This document shows, one piece after another, positions 39,793 through 50,880 of a DNA stretch of 64,000 nucleotides. The position numbers and the translations under genes are program-made. Location: the NCBI RefSeq assembly GCF_963259705.1, contig NC_081853.1, positions 2,914,001 to 2,978,000 on the forward strand, in the 5' to 3' direction. The notes under the pieces were generated by a model. That model was not told where the DNA came from and made no database searches. It saw nothing but the letters and a program-made list of their open reading frames with translations. This DNA comes from Myotis daubentonii (taxonomy: Eukaryota > Chordata > Mammalia > Chiroptera > Vespertilionidae). Each line of letters begins with the position of its first letter. The stretch's first letter is position 1.

Positions 39793-40005
39793 TTTAAAAA
39801 TATATTTTTATTGATTTTAGAGAGGAAAGGAGAGGGGGAGAGAGATAGAAACATCAATGATGAGAGAGAATCATTGATGGGCTGGCTCATGCATGCCCCC
39901 TACTAGGGATCGAGCCCACATCCAGGCATGTGCCCTGACCGGGAATCAAACCATGACCTCTTGGTTCATAGGTTGACACTCAACCGCTGAGCCACACCGG
40001 CTGGG
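39793..40005 (-). mobile_element. Ves SINE, minus strand
   Basis: A reversed tail (AAAATATATTTTTATTGATT), purine-rich tract, CATCAATGATGAGAGAGAAT, CATGTGCCCTGACCGGGAAT and a reversed head ending CACACCGGCTGGGC. TATTCTT on both flanks is a probable short target-duplication remnant. Confidence 0.94.
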
Positions 40006-40336
40006 CACTGTAACTATTCTTGTGTGGTAAACACAGACCCTACAGTAACTGTAGCTGGTGATGTTTACACAGGTCGTTGAACCTGTAAAACTTTCCTCAA
40101 CCAATGGACGCTCTTTGTGACCTTTAAACTTCAGCCCTTTTATGACCTTCAAGGAAACCAATCTAATGGCAAGGTTGATTCCTCTTTCATTATTTTTTTC
40201 TATTTTTTTTTCATACTTTTAGGTATATCTTTGAAGTATCCTTTCTGTGTGTGCATTTTGCATCTTGGCTATGAATGTTGAGTGTGAGGTACATTATGGC
40301 AGAAGATAAAGAAAAGCCCACAATGTTTGTGTAAAT

Positions 40337-40958
40337 CAAGCACGTCACACTCAAAGGCTCACACGGGCCAAATAACCAAGGTGTAAGTGTATGTGGCCAC
40401 AAAAGACACAAAAGCTTCAGTTTTCATAGAAACGTAGGTTTATTTTGATAGAGACATGCTGAATACAATGGGCTGAAGTAAATGAGTCATCGTTCACATA
40501 AAATAATAGGACATTTTAATAAAAAGTAATATTTTTTCTTGAACATTAACTTACCAGACACTGAGTAACTGCACAAATTAATGAGCATAACGCAAATAAA
40601 CCTATTTTTCTTGTTCTCCTAAAGCGAAATATTTCCTGTTGCGCCCACCAAACAAGTCAGTCCAAGACTAATGACATGGCGATCAGCAGTAAAAGTATTC
40701 GCTGCTGGTGTTAGTGGAGAGGAATGGTGCGCCTGCGCGTAAGGCAGGTGAGGGAAATGGATGCAACACGATGCTAGTCATCAGTCATTAGCGAACGTTG
40801 TAGTTCATTATTAGTAAATATGTATAACAGGATGTTGTAACATTTAAGTTATGAAATATTTGTTGAAACGTTTCTTACATGCCGTTATACTGGCTCGGCC
40901 GCAAACATATTCATTGTGGGCCACATGCAGCCCACAGGCCACGAGTGTGACACGCTTG
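40337..40958. mobile_element. Non-autonomous hAT-like transposon, 622 bp
   Basis: The left end CAAGCACGTCACACTCAAAG pairs with the right end GAGTGTGACACGCTTG as terminal inverted repeats with a few mismatches. GGCCAAATAACC... and the GTGGGCCACATGCAGCCCAC block lie subterminally. The flanks GTGTAAAT (40329-40336) and GTGTAAGT (40959-40966) form an 8-bp target duplication with one mismatch. The 8-bp duplication fits hAT. No transposase frame. I cannot assign it to a named family. Confidence 0.85.
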
Positions 40959-40966
40959 GTGTAAGT

Positions 40967-41796
40967 GATGCAGTCTTTGGTTGCAGGAGGGGCCATGGTA
41001 GTCATTGGGTGGGGTTAGGTTAGACATCCAAAAGGCTAAAACTCCACTGAAATTATTATTACAGACCTGAGAAGTGGACAGGCTTCTGTGACTGTGTCTG
41101 TTTTTTTTTTAATATCTGAAATACTGATGGAAACATTCTGGTACATATGAGCCCCTATATTCAACTTAACTTTTTCCTTATGAGTCATATTTTTGACAAG
41201 AACAAGATGTCTGGTGTTCAAGATCCGTGTGAGAAATAAATGGCAGTTAAATTAGAAAAAAAAATTAACACCAAGAGCTGGAATAATCCAGTGGTGTTGG
41301 AATAAATTATAAGGTTGTACAGGCAGAACCACAAAGAAACCTAAGGATGAATGGGAAGAGGATGAATGGGAAGTTACCCAGCGTTCAACCAGAAAGCGTT
41401 CCGAAGCAGGGCGGCAGTCCCTGGGCGGTACGTCCGTTCAGTCCCCATAGCGCACCAAGCCCCAACCACGTCCCAAGTGTCCGAGGCTCAGCCATGAGGA
41501 TCCAGCCATGAGCTGGCGGAAGAGATAAAGAACAAATGAGTAATTACATAGTGAAAAGACAGACAGAATCAAGTTCTGGAAAAAATAAAGTGGGGAAGGG
41601 GGAAGAGTGGGCCAAGGTTACATTTGGGTAAATGGGTTGGTCTGGCAAGGACTTCTGAGGAAGTGAATCTTGGGGAAGTGAGGGGAGAACCCTCCAGGCA
41701 GCGGACACAGCAGGCAGGGCAAAGGGGTAGCGTGTTTTGCTCAGTCACGGCCCATACCTCATGTGGGGCGGGGGCGGGACGGCTGTGTTTCTAGGA
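40967..41796. other. Intron, no gene
   Basis: Unique-looking, with a CpG-bearing stretch at 41395-41475. No gene or repeat recognised. Confidence 0.5.
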
Positions 41797-42000
41797 ATTA
41801 TGAGGTAGACTCTGAAGCTGGACCGCCTGCATTCCAACACAGGCTGTTACTTAGTTTACCTCATCTTGCTGTGCCTCCATTTTCCATCTGTGAAATGGGT
41901 ATGATGCCAGGCCTTGCTTCATAGATTAACTGTGAAGATTAAATAAATTAATACACATTATAGTCTGTAGCATATAGTAGGTGCTCAATAAAAATTGTTA
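41797..42000 (+). mobile_element. MIR SINE
   Basis: Follows MIR order: GACTCTGAAGCTGGACCGCC, the GTGCCTCCATTTTCCATCTG / TGAAATGGGTATGATG core, GAAGATTAAATAAATTAATA and GTAGGTGCTCAATAAA. Confidence 0.92.
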
Positions 42001-42052
42001 AAGTCATTTATTCTTTCAAACCACATTTTTGAGCATTTATTATATACTAACT

Positions 42053-42255
42053 CAGGGGTCCTCAAACTTTTTAAACGGGGCCAGTTCACTGTCCCTCAGA
42101 CCGTTGGAGGGCCAGACTATAGTTTAAAAAAAAAACTATGAACAAATTCCTATGCACACTGCACATATCTTATTTTGAAGTAAAAAAACAAAACGGGAAC
42201 AAATACAATATTTGTATTTGCATGTGGCCCGCGGGCCGTAGTTTGAGGACCCCTG
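42053..42255. mobile_element. Non-autonomous hAT transposon, 203 bp
   Basis: CAGGGGTCCTCAAACTTTTT at the left and GTTTGAGGACCCCTG at the right, with GGCCAGTTCACTGTCCCTCA and GTGGCCCGCGGGCCGTAG subterminal blocks. Exact 8-bp target duplication TACTAACT at 42045-42052 and 42256-42263. Confidence 0.95.
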
Positions 42256-42587
42256 TACTAACTTGGACCTTCTGGGGATTAAAAGATGGCTACAGTGTAT
42301 TCTTCCCCTGTAGAAGTTCACAGTCCAGAGACACAGACATGGAAACAGACTCTTGTAACAAAATGTAATACATTCAGAGCCAGGAGTATATGCAAAAGTC
42401 GATAATTGGTTTAAAATGAGCGCTAGTGGAATATTGTAGAGTATGTATTTCCTCCCCTCGTGTGCATCAGGTGAGATGTTGTAACTGAAGGGGGGGCTTC
42501 GTGTCTCTTGTCGCTTGCTGCGTCCTGGCTGTCGAGGCCAGCTGGTCCTTGGGCAGTTGTTGCTGAATTCCGTCATAGAGACTAGGC

Positions 42588-42798
42588 CAGTGGTCGGCAA
42601 ACTGCGGCTCGCGAGCCACATGCGGCTCTTTGGCCCCTTGAGTGTGGCTCTTCCACAAAATACCACGTGCGGGTGCGCATGTACAGTGCAATTGAAACTT
42701 CGTGGCCCATGCGCAGAAGTCAGTATTTTGTGGAAGAGCCACACTCAAGGGGCCAAAGAGCCGCATGTGGCTCGTGAGCCGCAGTTTGCCGGCCACTG
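42588..42798. mobile_element. Palindromic hAT MITE, 211 bp
   Basis: Ends CAGTGGTCGGCAAACTGCGG and CCGCAGTTTGCCGGCCACTG. The two halves remain complementary for roughly 75-80 bases each, including GGCCCCTTGAGTGTGGCTCT and its complement, leaving about 55 bases of loop. The exact 8-bp target duplication GACTAGGC is at 42580-42587 and 42799-42806. It would fold into a long hairpin if transcribed or single-stranded. Confidence 0.95.
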
Positions 42799-42989
42799 GA
42801 CTAGGCGAATGGTTTCAGAAGATGGAGAAGCCCTTGTTAACCTTTGGCCCCCTAAGCTGTCAGAGTCCTGGGAACCTTCCTCGATACTTTCACATGCTCC
42901 AAACAAGAGAGAAAATGTGAGTTTCTGGTCAGAGTTAATTCTCACCTGTCGCTGGCCTCAGCGCCACCTGTGGGCCTGGCTGGAGGACA

Positions 42990-43095
42990 GGTCCTGACCC
43001 CAGTTCTAGTGTTTCTGACTCAGTAAGTTGGGGTGGGGACCTAGAATTTGCATCTCTGACAAGTTCCCAGGGACCGTACTTGGAGAACATCCCAA
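42990..43095 (+). mobile_element. MER5A-like hAT fragment
   Basis: GTGTTTCTGACTCAGTAAGT, GGGGTGGGGACCTAGAATTT, GCATCTCTGACAAGTTCCCA in the order of MER5A, diverged. Confidence 0.75.
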
Positions 43096-43183
43096 CTGCT
43101 ATGCTTCCGTGGTGGCATTCCTCCCTTCCCACCAGTCGAAGTGACAGAAGTGACCGGGATAATTTATTTGCTATCATTTAGGA

Positions 43184-43501
43184 TAGCGGTTCTCAACCTG
43201 TGGGTCGCGACCCCTTTGGGGGTCGAATGGCCCTTTCACAGGGGTCGCCTAAGACCATCGGAAAACACATATTGAATATATAATTACATGTTGTTTTTGT
43301 GATTAATCACTATGCTTTAATTATGTTCAATTTGTAACAATGAAAATACACCCTGCATATCAGATATTTACATGACAATTCATAACAGTAGCAAAATTGC
43401 AGTTATGAAGTAGCGACGAAAATAATTTTATGGTTGGGGGTCACCACAACATGAGGAACTGTATTAAAGGGTCTCAGCATTAGGAAGGTTGAGAACCACT
43501 G
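43184..43501. mobile_element. SPIN non-autonomous hAT, 318 bp, perfect target duplication
   Basis: TAGCGGTTCTCAACCTGTGG at the left, with T replacing the first C, and GGTTGAGAACCACTG at the right. Carries the GGTCGCGACCCCTTTGGGGG block and an AT-rich interior containing the direct run TACACCCTGCATATCAGATA. The exact duplication ATTTAGGA is at 43176-43183 and 43502-43509. Longest of the four SPIN copies. Confidence 0.96.
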
Positions 43502-43509
43502 ATTTAGGA

Positions 43510-45469
43510 CAACCTGTGCTCCAGTGCCAAAATATTCAAAGAGAAAAAAAATTAAGATTATGATCCAACAAAAACTATTTTATGGAATAAAATTTCTTTA
43601 AAAATTCCTAATACTGGCCTTTAAACCATGTGTAATAATCTCGTCTTTCTAATTTATTTTTTGTTTTATTGCTTAAAAATGCTTTTTATGCTTCTATCAT
43701 CTGCCTGGTCTTATTCTGCTTCTTGTAGCAGGTGAGCTCCTGCTGACGGTGAAGGACAGATAAAATGTTACATCTCATGTACCAGCCACCTGTTCAGTTC
43801 TCTCCCTCCAGCTGGAGAGCCAGGCAGACTCCTGCAGAGAGGAGAGAGCATAGTCACAGTCTGTGCCCAGCACCTTTACCGGTGTTTGAGTCACCCCATC
43901 ATGATTAAACATTTTGAAAATGCACCCCTACTAAGTGTGCTTTTTACTTAATTATGCACATGTCTACTGTTTTGTCTGTATTATAAAAATTAGAGGCCTG
44001 GGGAATGAGAAGTATGTACACATACACATGTGTATGCTCGTATAAGGTCTAAGATCACCTTAACACACACATACGTCCATTTCAATATTCTCATGAATCC
44101 CGGTGTAGAGACCGTGTTCTAGGAACCCAACTCCATGCTTCTCACAAACGAGGTGTTTATGTGGACCTGCTGAACTAAAGGGAGAGATGGGGGTAACTCA
44201 GGTGGTTATTAATGAAGCATTCTGTGCTACGGAAAAGCTAAAGCAGCTGCATAAAGTGGGGGTAACTTGAAGGAGACATAAATGCATGTGCCACATGCTT
44301 CTGCGCCCGTTTGTGTCTGAGCTCCCTTGTTCTTCGCTCTTGCTGTTTGCCTTCCGGGTGGCCCTCACACAGTTGCCTGACCCCCGGCTCCGGCCGTGGC
44401 TGTGCTGACATCCGGAGCACTGAGGGGAGGGCTTCCACCAGGAGAGGAGTGTTGGAACTTTGATCTGTGCTCTCTGGTTTCCTCGGTGCTGTGGGTGCCT
44501 GGGACACCTGGGCCAGGTCCCACGTGGGCCCGGTGACTCACCACGGCAAATACGCTTGCAGTGACATGATGAGAATGCTGCCAAATGGTGTCAGTAAGTT
44601 GTGGATTAGTGGTCCCTTTTCCGTATTGACACAGTCGCTCACAGCCACTCTTTGGAAAGCATTCTGTTTTCCTAACAAGATCCCGGGATTGATGCTTTCA
44701 GCATTCACCTCACAAACTCAGGGCAGCCCTGATCGTTGGAAACAAAAGCTGGACCTCTGCCTCCTCTTGGTCTCTGCCTTTGTTTACCCCTTCACTCAGC
44801 ACCGTGCAAGCAGGCGTCCTACCTTTGTCATCCCTGCGGTCGGTGTTGCGATGGTCTGACTGGAAGGCACCACACAGCCTCTTGCCCTGCCCTGTGCTTC
44901 CGTGCCCGGACCTGGCGTCAGGAAATCAGGACGGCATGTTTCACCCAGTAGCTGAAAAGGGAGATGGGGCAGGTGGGTGATGTGGATGGTGAAGGAAATA
45001 ACTTGCCAAACTTAGCATCTGCCCTGGCCCCACCCTCAGGTTCTCACCATAGGCACAGCGGTCAGCACTGGTCACAGCCGCACCTGTCCACGGGCTCCTG
45101 CCTGAGGGGTAAGCTGCAGGCCACGAGCAGGGACACTGCGCTCCTGTTGTGGCCTTTGTGGGTCTTTGCCCCGTACATTCTGATGACCCTGCGGCTCCGC
45201 CCTCCCCCTGAGAGCTCAGATGGAAGGGTCTGCTGGGACTGGCCGGGGTCAGTCACCCAGCTGTCCACTCGGTCGCCCTGAGGAATACTCCATGAGCGTT
45301 AGTAATTTGAATGTGTCCCGTTGTCAGGAAGTTGCCATATGTTCTTACATTATTATTTATATTATTTTCTTAAAACTGACTTATTTTTCAATTTAGATGA
45401 AATAAACATTGTCCTAAGAAGCGGTATTTGTGAACTTGGGTTGAGGTTGGAGATGATACATACATTTTT
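43510..45469. other. Intron, no gene
   Basis: Unique-looking sequence. A fragment TTAGAGGCCTGGGG at 43990 faintly resembles a reversed Helitron 3' end but is too short to call. Overlapping frames at 44198-45281 lack domains or exon borders. Confidence 0.5.
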
Positions 45470-45485
45470 GTCCAAGATCAATTTA

Positions 45486-45714
45486 TTTTTATTGTTTTTA
45501 TTTTTTTTAATCTTTTATTTTTTTATTGATTGAGATACTACACATGTGTCCTTATCCCCACATTACCCCCTATCCCCCACTCATGCCCTCACCCCCCTGT
45601 TGTCCGTGTCCATTGGTTAGGCCTATATGCTTGCATATAAGTCCTTTGATTGATCTCTCGCCCTTGCCCCCACCCTCCCCTGCCTTCCCTCCGAGGCCCA
45701 AGGGTCCGATCGAT
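45486..45714 (-). mobile_element. 5'-truncated L1 (3' end only), minus strand
   Basis: T-rich left edge (reversed poly-A), then TTATTGATTGAGATACTACA, a C-rich stretch and GTGTCCATTGGTTAGGCC... The 16-bp sequence GTCCAAGATCAATTTA occurs exactly on both sides (45470-45485 and 45715-45730), a textbook L1 target duplication, so the insertion is fairly young. Confidence 0.93.
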
Positions 45715-45730
45715 GTCCAAGATCAATTTA

Positions 45731-46394
45731 AATAAACCTTCCGGTCTTTATAAACCCTGTGTTCACCCAGCCTCGTGTGGACTCCCACTGTGTGTGCGTG
45801 TCACATCCTGGGATGTTTTGGCAGGATGCCCTCTTCTTGCTGAGACGGGCCTTGACCAAATATGGAACTGTGCTCATTGTATCGGGACCCTGCATTCATG
45901 ATATACGCTGCTTTCCTAAAAGCCCAAATCTGTCCCTCACCTTCCGAAAAATATCCTTATCCTTCCAGGCTCAGGGCACCACTCCAGGTCAGAGGATCAT
46001 AGTGCACAGCTAGAGTTTGGGACCTGGAGTTTGAGTTGACAAACCCACTGATTGAACAGCGGTGGCCAGGCTACTCCTGAGCAGTGTCACTCAGATCTGT
46101 GATCATGTGAGACGGGTGTTTGTTAAGCAGAAGTAGGAAATGACCTTCTCTCTGTGCTAACTTCTTGAGTCTTACCTGCTTTGTAATATATTTTTAAAGC
46201 AGCCTTGCATTTAATTCATTAATAACTCAGAGCAGCATTTTTATGAGTCTGGAGCTACTCTTGGTGAAGTTGCTCAATACCAGCACTTTCCATATTTCTT
46301 CATCTTCAACTTGTTCTTCAACCCACAGTTAATAAAGAGGGCACCTCGGGAGTGTTTCTTTAACTGCAGTAATTTTTAGGGCAGACACTTAGAC
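45731..46394. other. Intron, no gene
   Basis: Unique-looking; nothing recognised. Confidence 0.5.
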
Positions 46395-46530
46395 CCATAG
46401 CACTCATGCTGCGGTCCCTGGCGGGCCCCATCTTCATCACGCCGGAGCCAGGGGCCTCCCAGTCTCCACCCCCCAACTCCTGAGTCAGAATCCGCAGGGT
46501 AAAAGATCTCTAGGTGATTTATATCCAAGA
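46395..46530 (-). mobile_element. MER5A-like hAT fragment, minus strand
   Basis: The reverse complement shows ATTCTGACTCAGGAGTTGGG followed by a GGGTGGAG block, as in MER5A; heavily diverged. Confidence 0.55.
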
Positions 46531-47869
46531 AAAAAATGTATGAAGCAATATCCTTTTCCTTGAACACAATTATGAACTTCTAAGGCCCAGACAGTGAATT
46601 TTGAGTCATTCTCTTGCCATGTTTAGTTTTTGCCGTATCTGGATTTGCCTATTAATACTTTTTATTTAATATCTTTCTGAAAATTGACTAACTTCAATAG
46701 ATTTCAAAAAGGTTACCTCTGCGAAATCACAAATCTGATTTACCAGTTGCATTTCTTTTAGTAAACGTGGACATGAAACCAGCTTCCCCACCTTCAGCCG
46801 GCTTCTCCCAGTCTCTCCCAGCTCCTCCCGGCTTCTCCCAGCATATCTGGCTTCAGTGGCCGCAGTCAAGATACTGCAGAAAGATGACCCTCTACTTCTC
46901 TCAGGATAACTTGTAATTTGAGGGGGGAAATCCCTGAACATAGATGGTTAATAGCTTTTATTTCAGATGTAAAGTTAGTTAAGGGAGCCCCCACATCTCA
47001 TGGCACAATTTTGAGAGCAGATAATATAACAATAATCTCTATCATCGCTTAAAAGCACAAATCTGGCACTTAATAGACTAATTCACAGTCACTCCATCGC
47101 AAGTTTTACTCATGAATATCATATCATGAGGGAATGTGAAATCCTTTAATTAAACATGATTTGAAAGCATCAGAAATGGAGACGAGTGTTTGGGGAGGGA
47201 GAGTGAAGGACTCCGTGCTGGGAGTGAACGCTGGGCGGCATGGATGTGCCTGTGCAGGGGACCCATCGCCGTCCCTCCGGGCCCGGCCTTTAACAGGCTC
47301 TGATAAACAGCTCTGTCTGTCCAGATTATAAAACCAGTTGCCAGCTTACTTTAGGAAAACGGATAAACACGTAGAATAGCACATTTCCATAATGAATGAA
47401 AAGCAAAGCTAAGGCAGAATGTGAGAAATAAGCTACGTCATCTCCAGGGGTTTTCGGTGGAGGTTAAAGGAGAACGTCATTTTACGAGGCTGCCAGGGCG
47501 CCGGCGGCTGCTTTGTTCCCACTCCTGTCCCCACGGAGCACTGCACTGTTGTAGGAAGCAGGAGACCTGTCCCTAGGCCTGCAGCCCGCTGTGAAGACAC
47601 CGGTGCCTCTTAGTTTCTACCCGACACTGGGATTTGACTTGCAGCTGCTCTGGGGGAGGCAGCAATGGTGTGGAAGCTACCAGAGGAATGGCCCTAGCGC
47701 AGACACCAACGTCTGAGCGGTCACTTGGCTATTGTGAACCTGCCCTGACCTTTATGCGGCCGCCCGTGCTCAAGTTCCAAAGCCAACTCACCTGGTTTGG
47801 TGCCATTCAAGTTGACCTATTGATATCAATTAGTTCTTGAAAATTTAGCATAAAAATCTGAAATCTGGC
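46531..47869. other. Intron, no gene
   Basis: A pyrimidine-rich imperfect CTTCTCCCAG repeat lies at 46795-46845; the remainder is unique-looking AT-rich sequence. Confidence 0.5.
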
Positions 47870-47960
47870 CCTGGTTGCAAGGCTCAGTTGGTCGGAGTGT
47901 CCTCCTGTACACCAAGAGGGCGCGGTTTTCATTCCTGGTCAGGGCACATACCCAGGTTGC

Positions 47961-47996
<36 letters not shown>

Positions 47997-48077
47997 CCCC
48001 TCCCTCTCCCTTTCCCTCTCCCTTCCCCTCCCTTCCCTCCCTCCACCAGTCCTTTCTCTCTAAAAATCAATAAAATC
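47870..48077 (+). mobile_element. Ves SINE with (TC)n expansion
   Basis: CTGGCCCTGGTTGCAAGGCT head, CAGGGCACATACCCAGGTTG body, a long TC tract (47966-47992), a CCCTCT-type tract and CTCTCTAAAAATCAATAAAA tail. Confidence 0.92.
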
Positions 48078-48821
48078 ATGTCCTCCAGTGTGGATTAAAA
48101 AACCTGAGGTTTGATTATTGTTTTAGTATCATTTTGTCACTAGAAGTCAAATTCATGCTCCCATATTCAGACCTAAGCAATCCCTGGTATGACACTGAAA
48201 ATATCATTGAGAGTAGGATATCGTAGCACAGGAGAAGGCAGGGAAATGTTAAGTAGAAAGTGAATAGAGAAACGGGAATCATTTTCGTGTAAGTTAAAGA
48301 ATCTACCAAACAAAGGGGAAAGTTTAAAAGTAGTGGTGGTTTCCATGGACACCGTTATGGTCACAGTTTTTATTAGTGGACGTCCTGACACGGGTCAGGA
48401 GAACACCCCTCAGGGACCGGCGGTGCCTGCGGCGGCTCCGTGTTAGGTTGGGAATGAGCAGCCCTTGCCGTGCAGCCCAAGTCCTTGGCCTCGATGGGCC
48501 TGCGAGAGGAGGATCTGTGGCTGACAGTGTCATAGGATGGACATAGGGAGCATGTGCACATGGACATGAGACGGAGGAATTGAGAGACGGGCAGGGAGAG
48601 GAGACCTGAGCCGCAGCGAGGCCCGAGGTAGTGGCGGCGAGCTGGCCCTGTTAGCCCGGTGCCTTGTCTCGGTCAGCGTGCCACTTTCGTTGGCCGGCTG
48701 GAAAGGCCCGATGGCAAGGAAGGGAGGGAAGCACACTGCGTCGAATTCCAAGGAGGGGGCATGGGATTCGTTGTACTTTCTGATGTGTGTACGGGAGGCT
48801 GTGGGCGATGGTTTAGATCCA
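48078..48821. other. Intron, no gene
   Basis: Unique-looking; overlapping frames at 48324-48889 have no recognisable domain. Confidence 0.5.
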
Positions 48822-49016
48822 CAGGGGGAGGGACTGTCTGGCCCTCGGGCCGTATAGGCCCACAAAGGCATTGGGCCTGGCCCTGCCAAGGCATCAGGGG
48901 TGAGTTCATTAAATGTTTGACCAAATAGAGCAGGCTAATTTCATAATTTTGCATGGCCCAGGAGTGATGTTACAAATATCTAACTGGCCCTGGCAGGAAA
49001 AAGGTTCCCAGCCCCG
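48822..49016. mobile_element. Probable non-autonomous hAT, degraded
   Basis: The left CAGGGGGAGGGACTGTCTGG and right CAGGAAAAAGGTTCCCAGCC are imperfect inverted ends. The interior has GGCCCAGGAGTGATGTTACA and a CATAATTTTGCATGGCCC block typical of bat hAT MITEs. The target duplication (TTTAGA near both ends) is uncertain. Confidence 0.55.
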
Positions 49017-49744
49017 CTTTAGAAGGAAACGGCCTGTGGGCAGTGATGGGCAGCAGGGGAGCCCCCTCTGTCACTGCGGCTGGAGGAGACAGGCCTCACT
49101 CTTTCTTCTTAACCGTAGTCATGGAGCACCTCCTCCCTACTCATCTTGTCAGTAAGAGGATAGTCCTGTGTCCTCTGCCCGTCCGTCTGCATATTCCTGG
49201 TAGAAGATTCATGGAAGTGTTACCACTGGGATTCCCTTCAGTTTTCAAACGCAGAAATGGAGGGCAGGCAGTTTAAATGACTGGCCAGGTTTCTGGTGGT
49301 TAGGGCTGCAGTCCTGACAAAGGAGGCCTTTATCCCTGAGCTCCCTGAGAGTGCTGGCGTGGAAGGCGAGGCCACGCCCACTCCTGCCTGGAGGGAAGGC
49401 GGAGCCACGCCCACTCCTGCCTGGAGCTGGGAGGAGGAGGAGCAGAAGGTGCTCATGCCCAGGCTGGCAGGGCAGGGAAGCATGCCTCACACTTGTCCTT
49501 CAAAAAGTGTTTGTACTAAGGTTTTATTTTTATTAAATTAAATAGATATTTCTGCCCCAGCAAACTTTAAAAGTTATTTTATAATTTAATGAAACTTCAA
49601 AAGTTACGTTATAATGTAAGTATAAATTCTTTTGAGAACACAAGCAGTATATTAGGGAAAAATAAATAAGCAAAAATGAAGTACAAAAGTACTACTGATA
49701 TTATATTTATGTTCAGTTGGTTTTTAAAAAGCTGATAAGATAAT
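49017..49744. other. Intron with a 33-bp tandem duplication
   Basis: 49361-49393 and 49394-49426 are adjacent 33-bp copies differing at two bases (GGAAGGCGAGGCCACGCCCA start). Otherwise unique-looking; no gene. Confidence 0.6.
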
Positions 49745-50880
49745 TTATTTGGCATAGAGTTACGTTTTTATCAAACAGTGGTGGGACAATATACAGAAGA
49801 ATGAAGTTGGGCCCCTTCCTCTCACCATGTACAGAAATTAATTCAAAATGTGTCATAGACCTAAATGTGAGAGCTAGAGCTGTTAGAAGAGAACATAGGG
49901 AAAAAAATAAAACAGAACTTTGGCAGCGCAACAGAAAAGAGACAGAACCCCAACATTTAACACGGGCAGCGGAATGAAGAAATGTTTCTCTGAAGGAGGT
50001 AGACACGTGGTCAAGAGGGCCAGTGACAGATGTCTGCCAGCGTCCGCCGTGGCTGGGGCCCAGGTGGTTGGAGCATCATCCTGGTGGGCTCTGTTTCTGC
50101 ATTTGGGGTTTTGGGTTTGATCCCGGGTTGGGGTGTGTACAGGAGGCAACTGATAGGTGCCCTTCCCCTTCCCCTCCCCCTCCCCCACCTCTCCCTCTTT
50201 CCCTCTCCTTCCCCCCCCCCCTCACTTCCTCTCTAAAATCAGTAAACATATTACATATTCTTGGGTGGATAATAATAAAAAGATGTCAACACTATTAATC
50301 ACTAAGGAAATATAAATCAAAAGTACAAAAAGCTACCCCTTTACATCCACTGGGGTGGCTAAGAGAGCCACACAGCCAGTGTTGGCTAGATCTGGAGAAA
50401 CTGGAGCCCTCAGACAGTGCAGCTGCTTTGGAAAAGAGTCTGGCAGTTCCTTAAGATGTTAACTCGCATCACCACATGACAACACCCTACTCTTAGATGT
50501 GTAGCCCAGAGATTTAAAAACCTACTCAGACTAGCATGCACTGTCACACTGGCACTAAGCACAATAGCCAGAATGTGGAAACAGTCCAGACGTTTGCCAG
50601 TTGATGAGTGGATAAACAGAACATGTACATCAGAGGAATAGTATTGAGCCATGAAAAGGAAACGGAGGGCTGACACTCACTGCACAGTGTCCGTAAACCT
50701 ACATACCACTATGCTAAGAGAAAGAAGCCAAATACAGAAGGCCACATACTGTATGATTCCATTTATATGAAATGTCCAGAATAGGCGAGTCTTTAGAAAC
50801 CGAGAGTAGGAAAGAAAAAGGTACTCCACAATTTTGAGTGATTGGAGAATGACCAGCAGTTTTCTGTAACTTAATTTATC
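49745..50880 (+). mobile_element. Degraded L1: end of ORF2 and 3' region, interrupted by a SINE
   Basis: 49760-49905 reads like the C-terminal end of L1 ORF2 (frame with GPFLSPCTEINSKCVIDLN-like residues). After the Ves SINE at 50052-50237 it resumes with the ACATCCACTGGGGTGGCTAA... GCCAGTTGATGAGTGGATAA... TATGATTCCATTTATATGAA series of blocks found in mammalian L1 ORF2 ends and 3' regions. Frames are broken; the copy is 5' truncated and inactive. Confidence 0.85.
50052..50237 (+). mobile_element. Ves SINE variant inside L1
   Basis: GGGGCCCAGGTGGTTGGAGC head, GGGTTTGATCCCGGGTTGGG, CAGGAGGCAACTGATAGG, long CCCTCC tract and CTCTCTAAAATCAGTAAA tail. Same sub-type as the copy at 55569. Confidence 0.88.

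Noticed and set aside
42136..42997. 202- and 160-codon frames on opposite strands sharing a common peptide
   Set aside because: The shared peptide comes from the palindromic hAT MITE, and the rest runs through another hAT and intron. Not a gene or a conserved protein.
43985..44005. Reversed Helitron 3' end (TTAGAGGCCTGGGG)
   Set aside because: Too short, lacks the palindrome and has no matching 5' end nearby.
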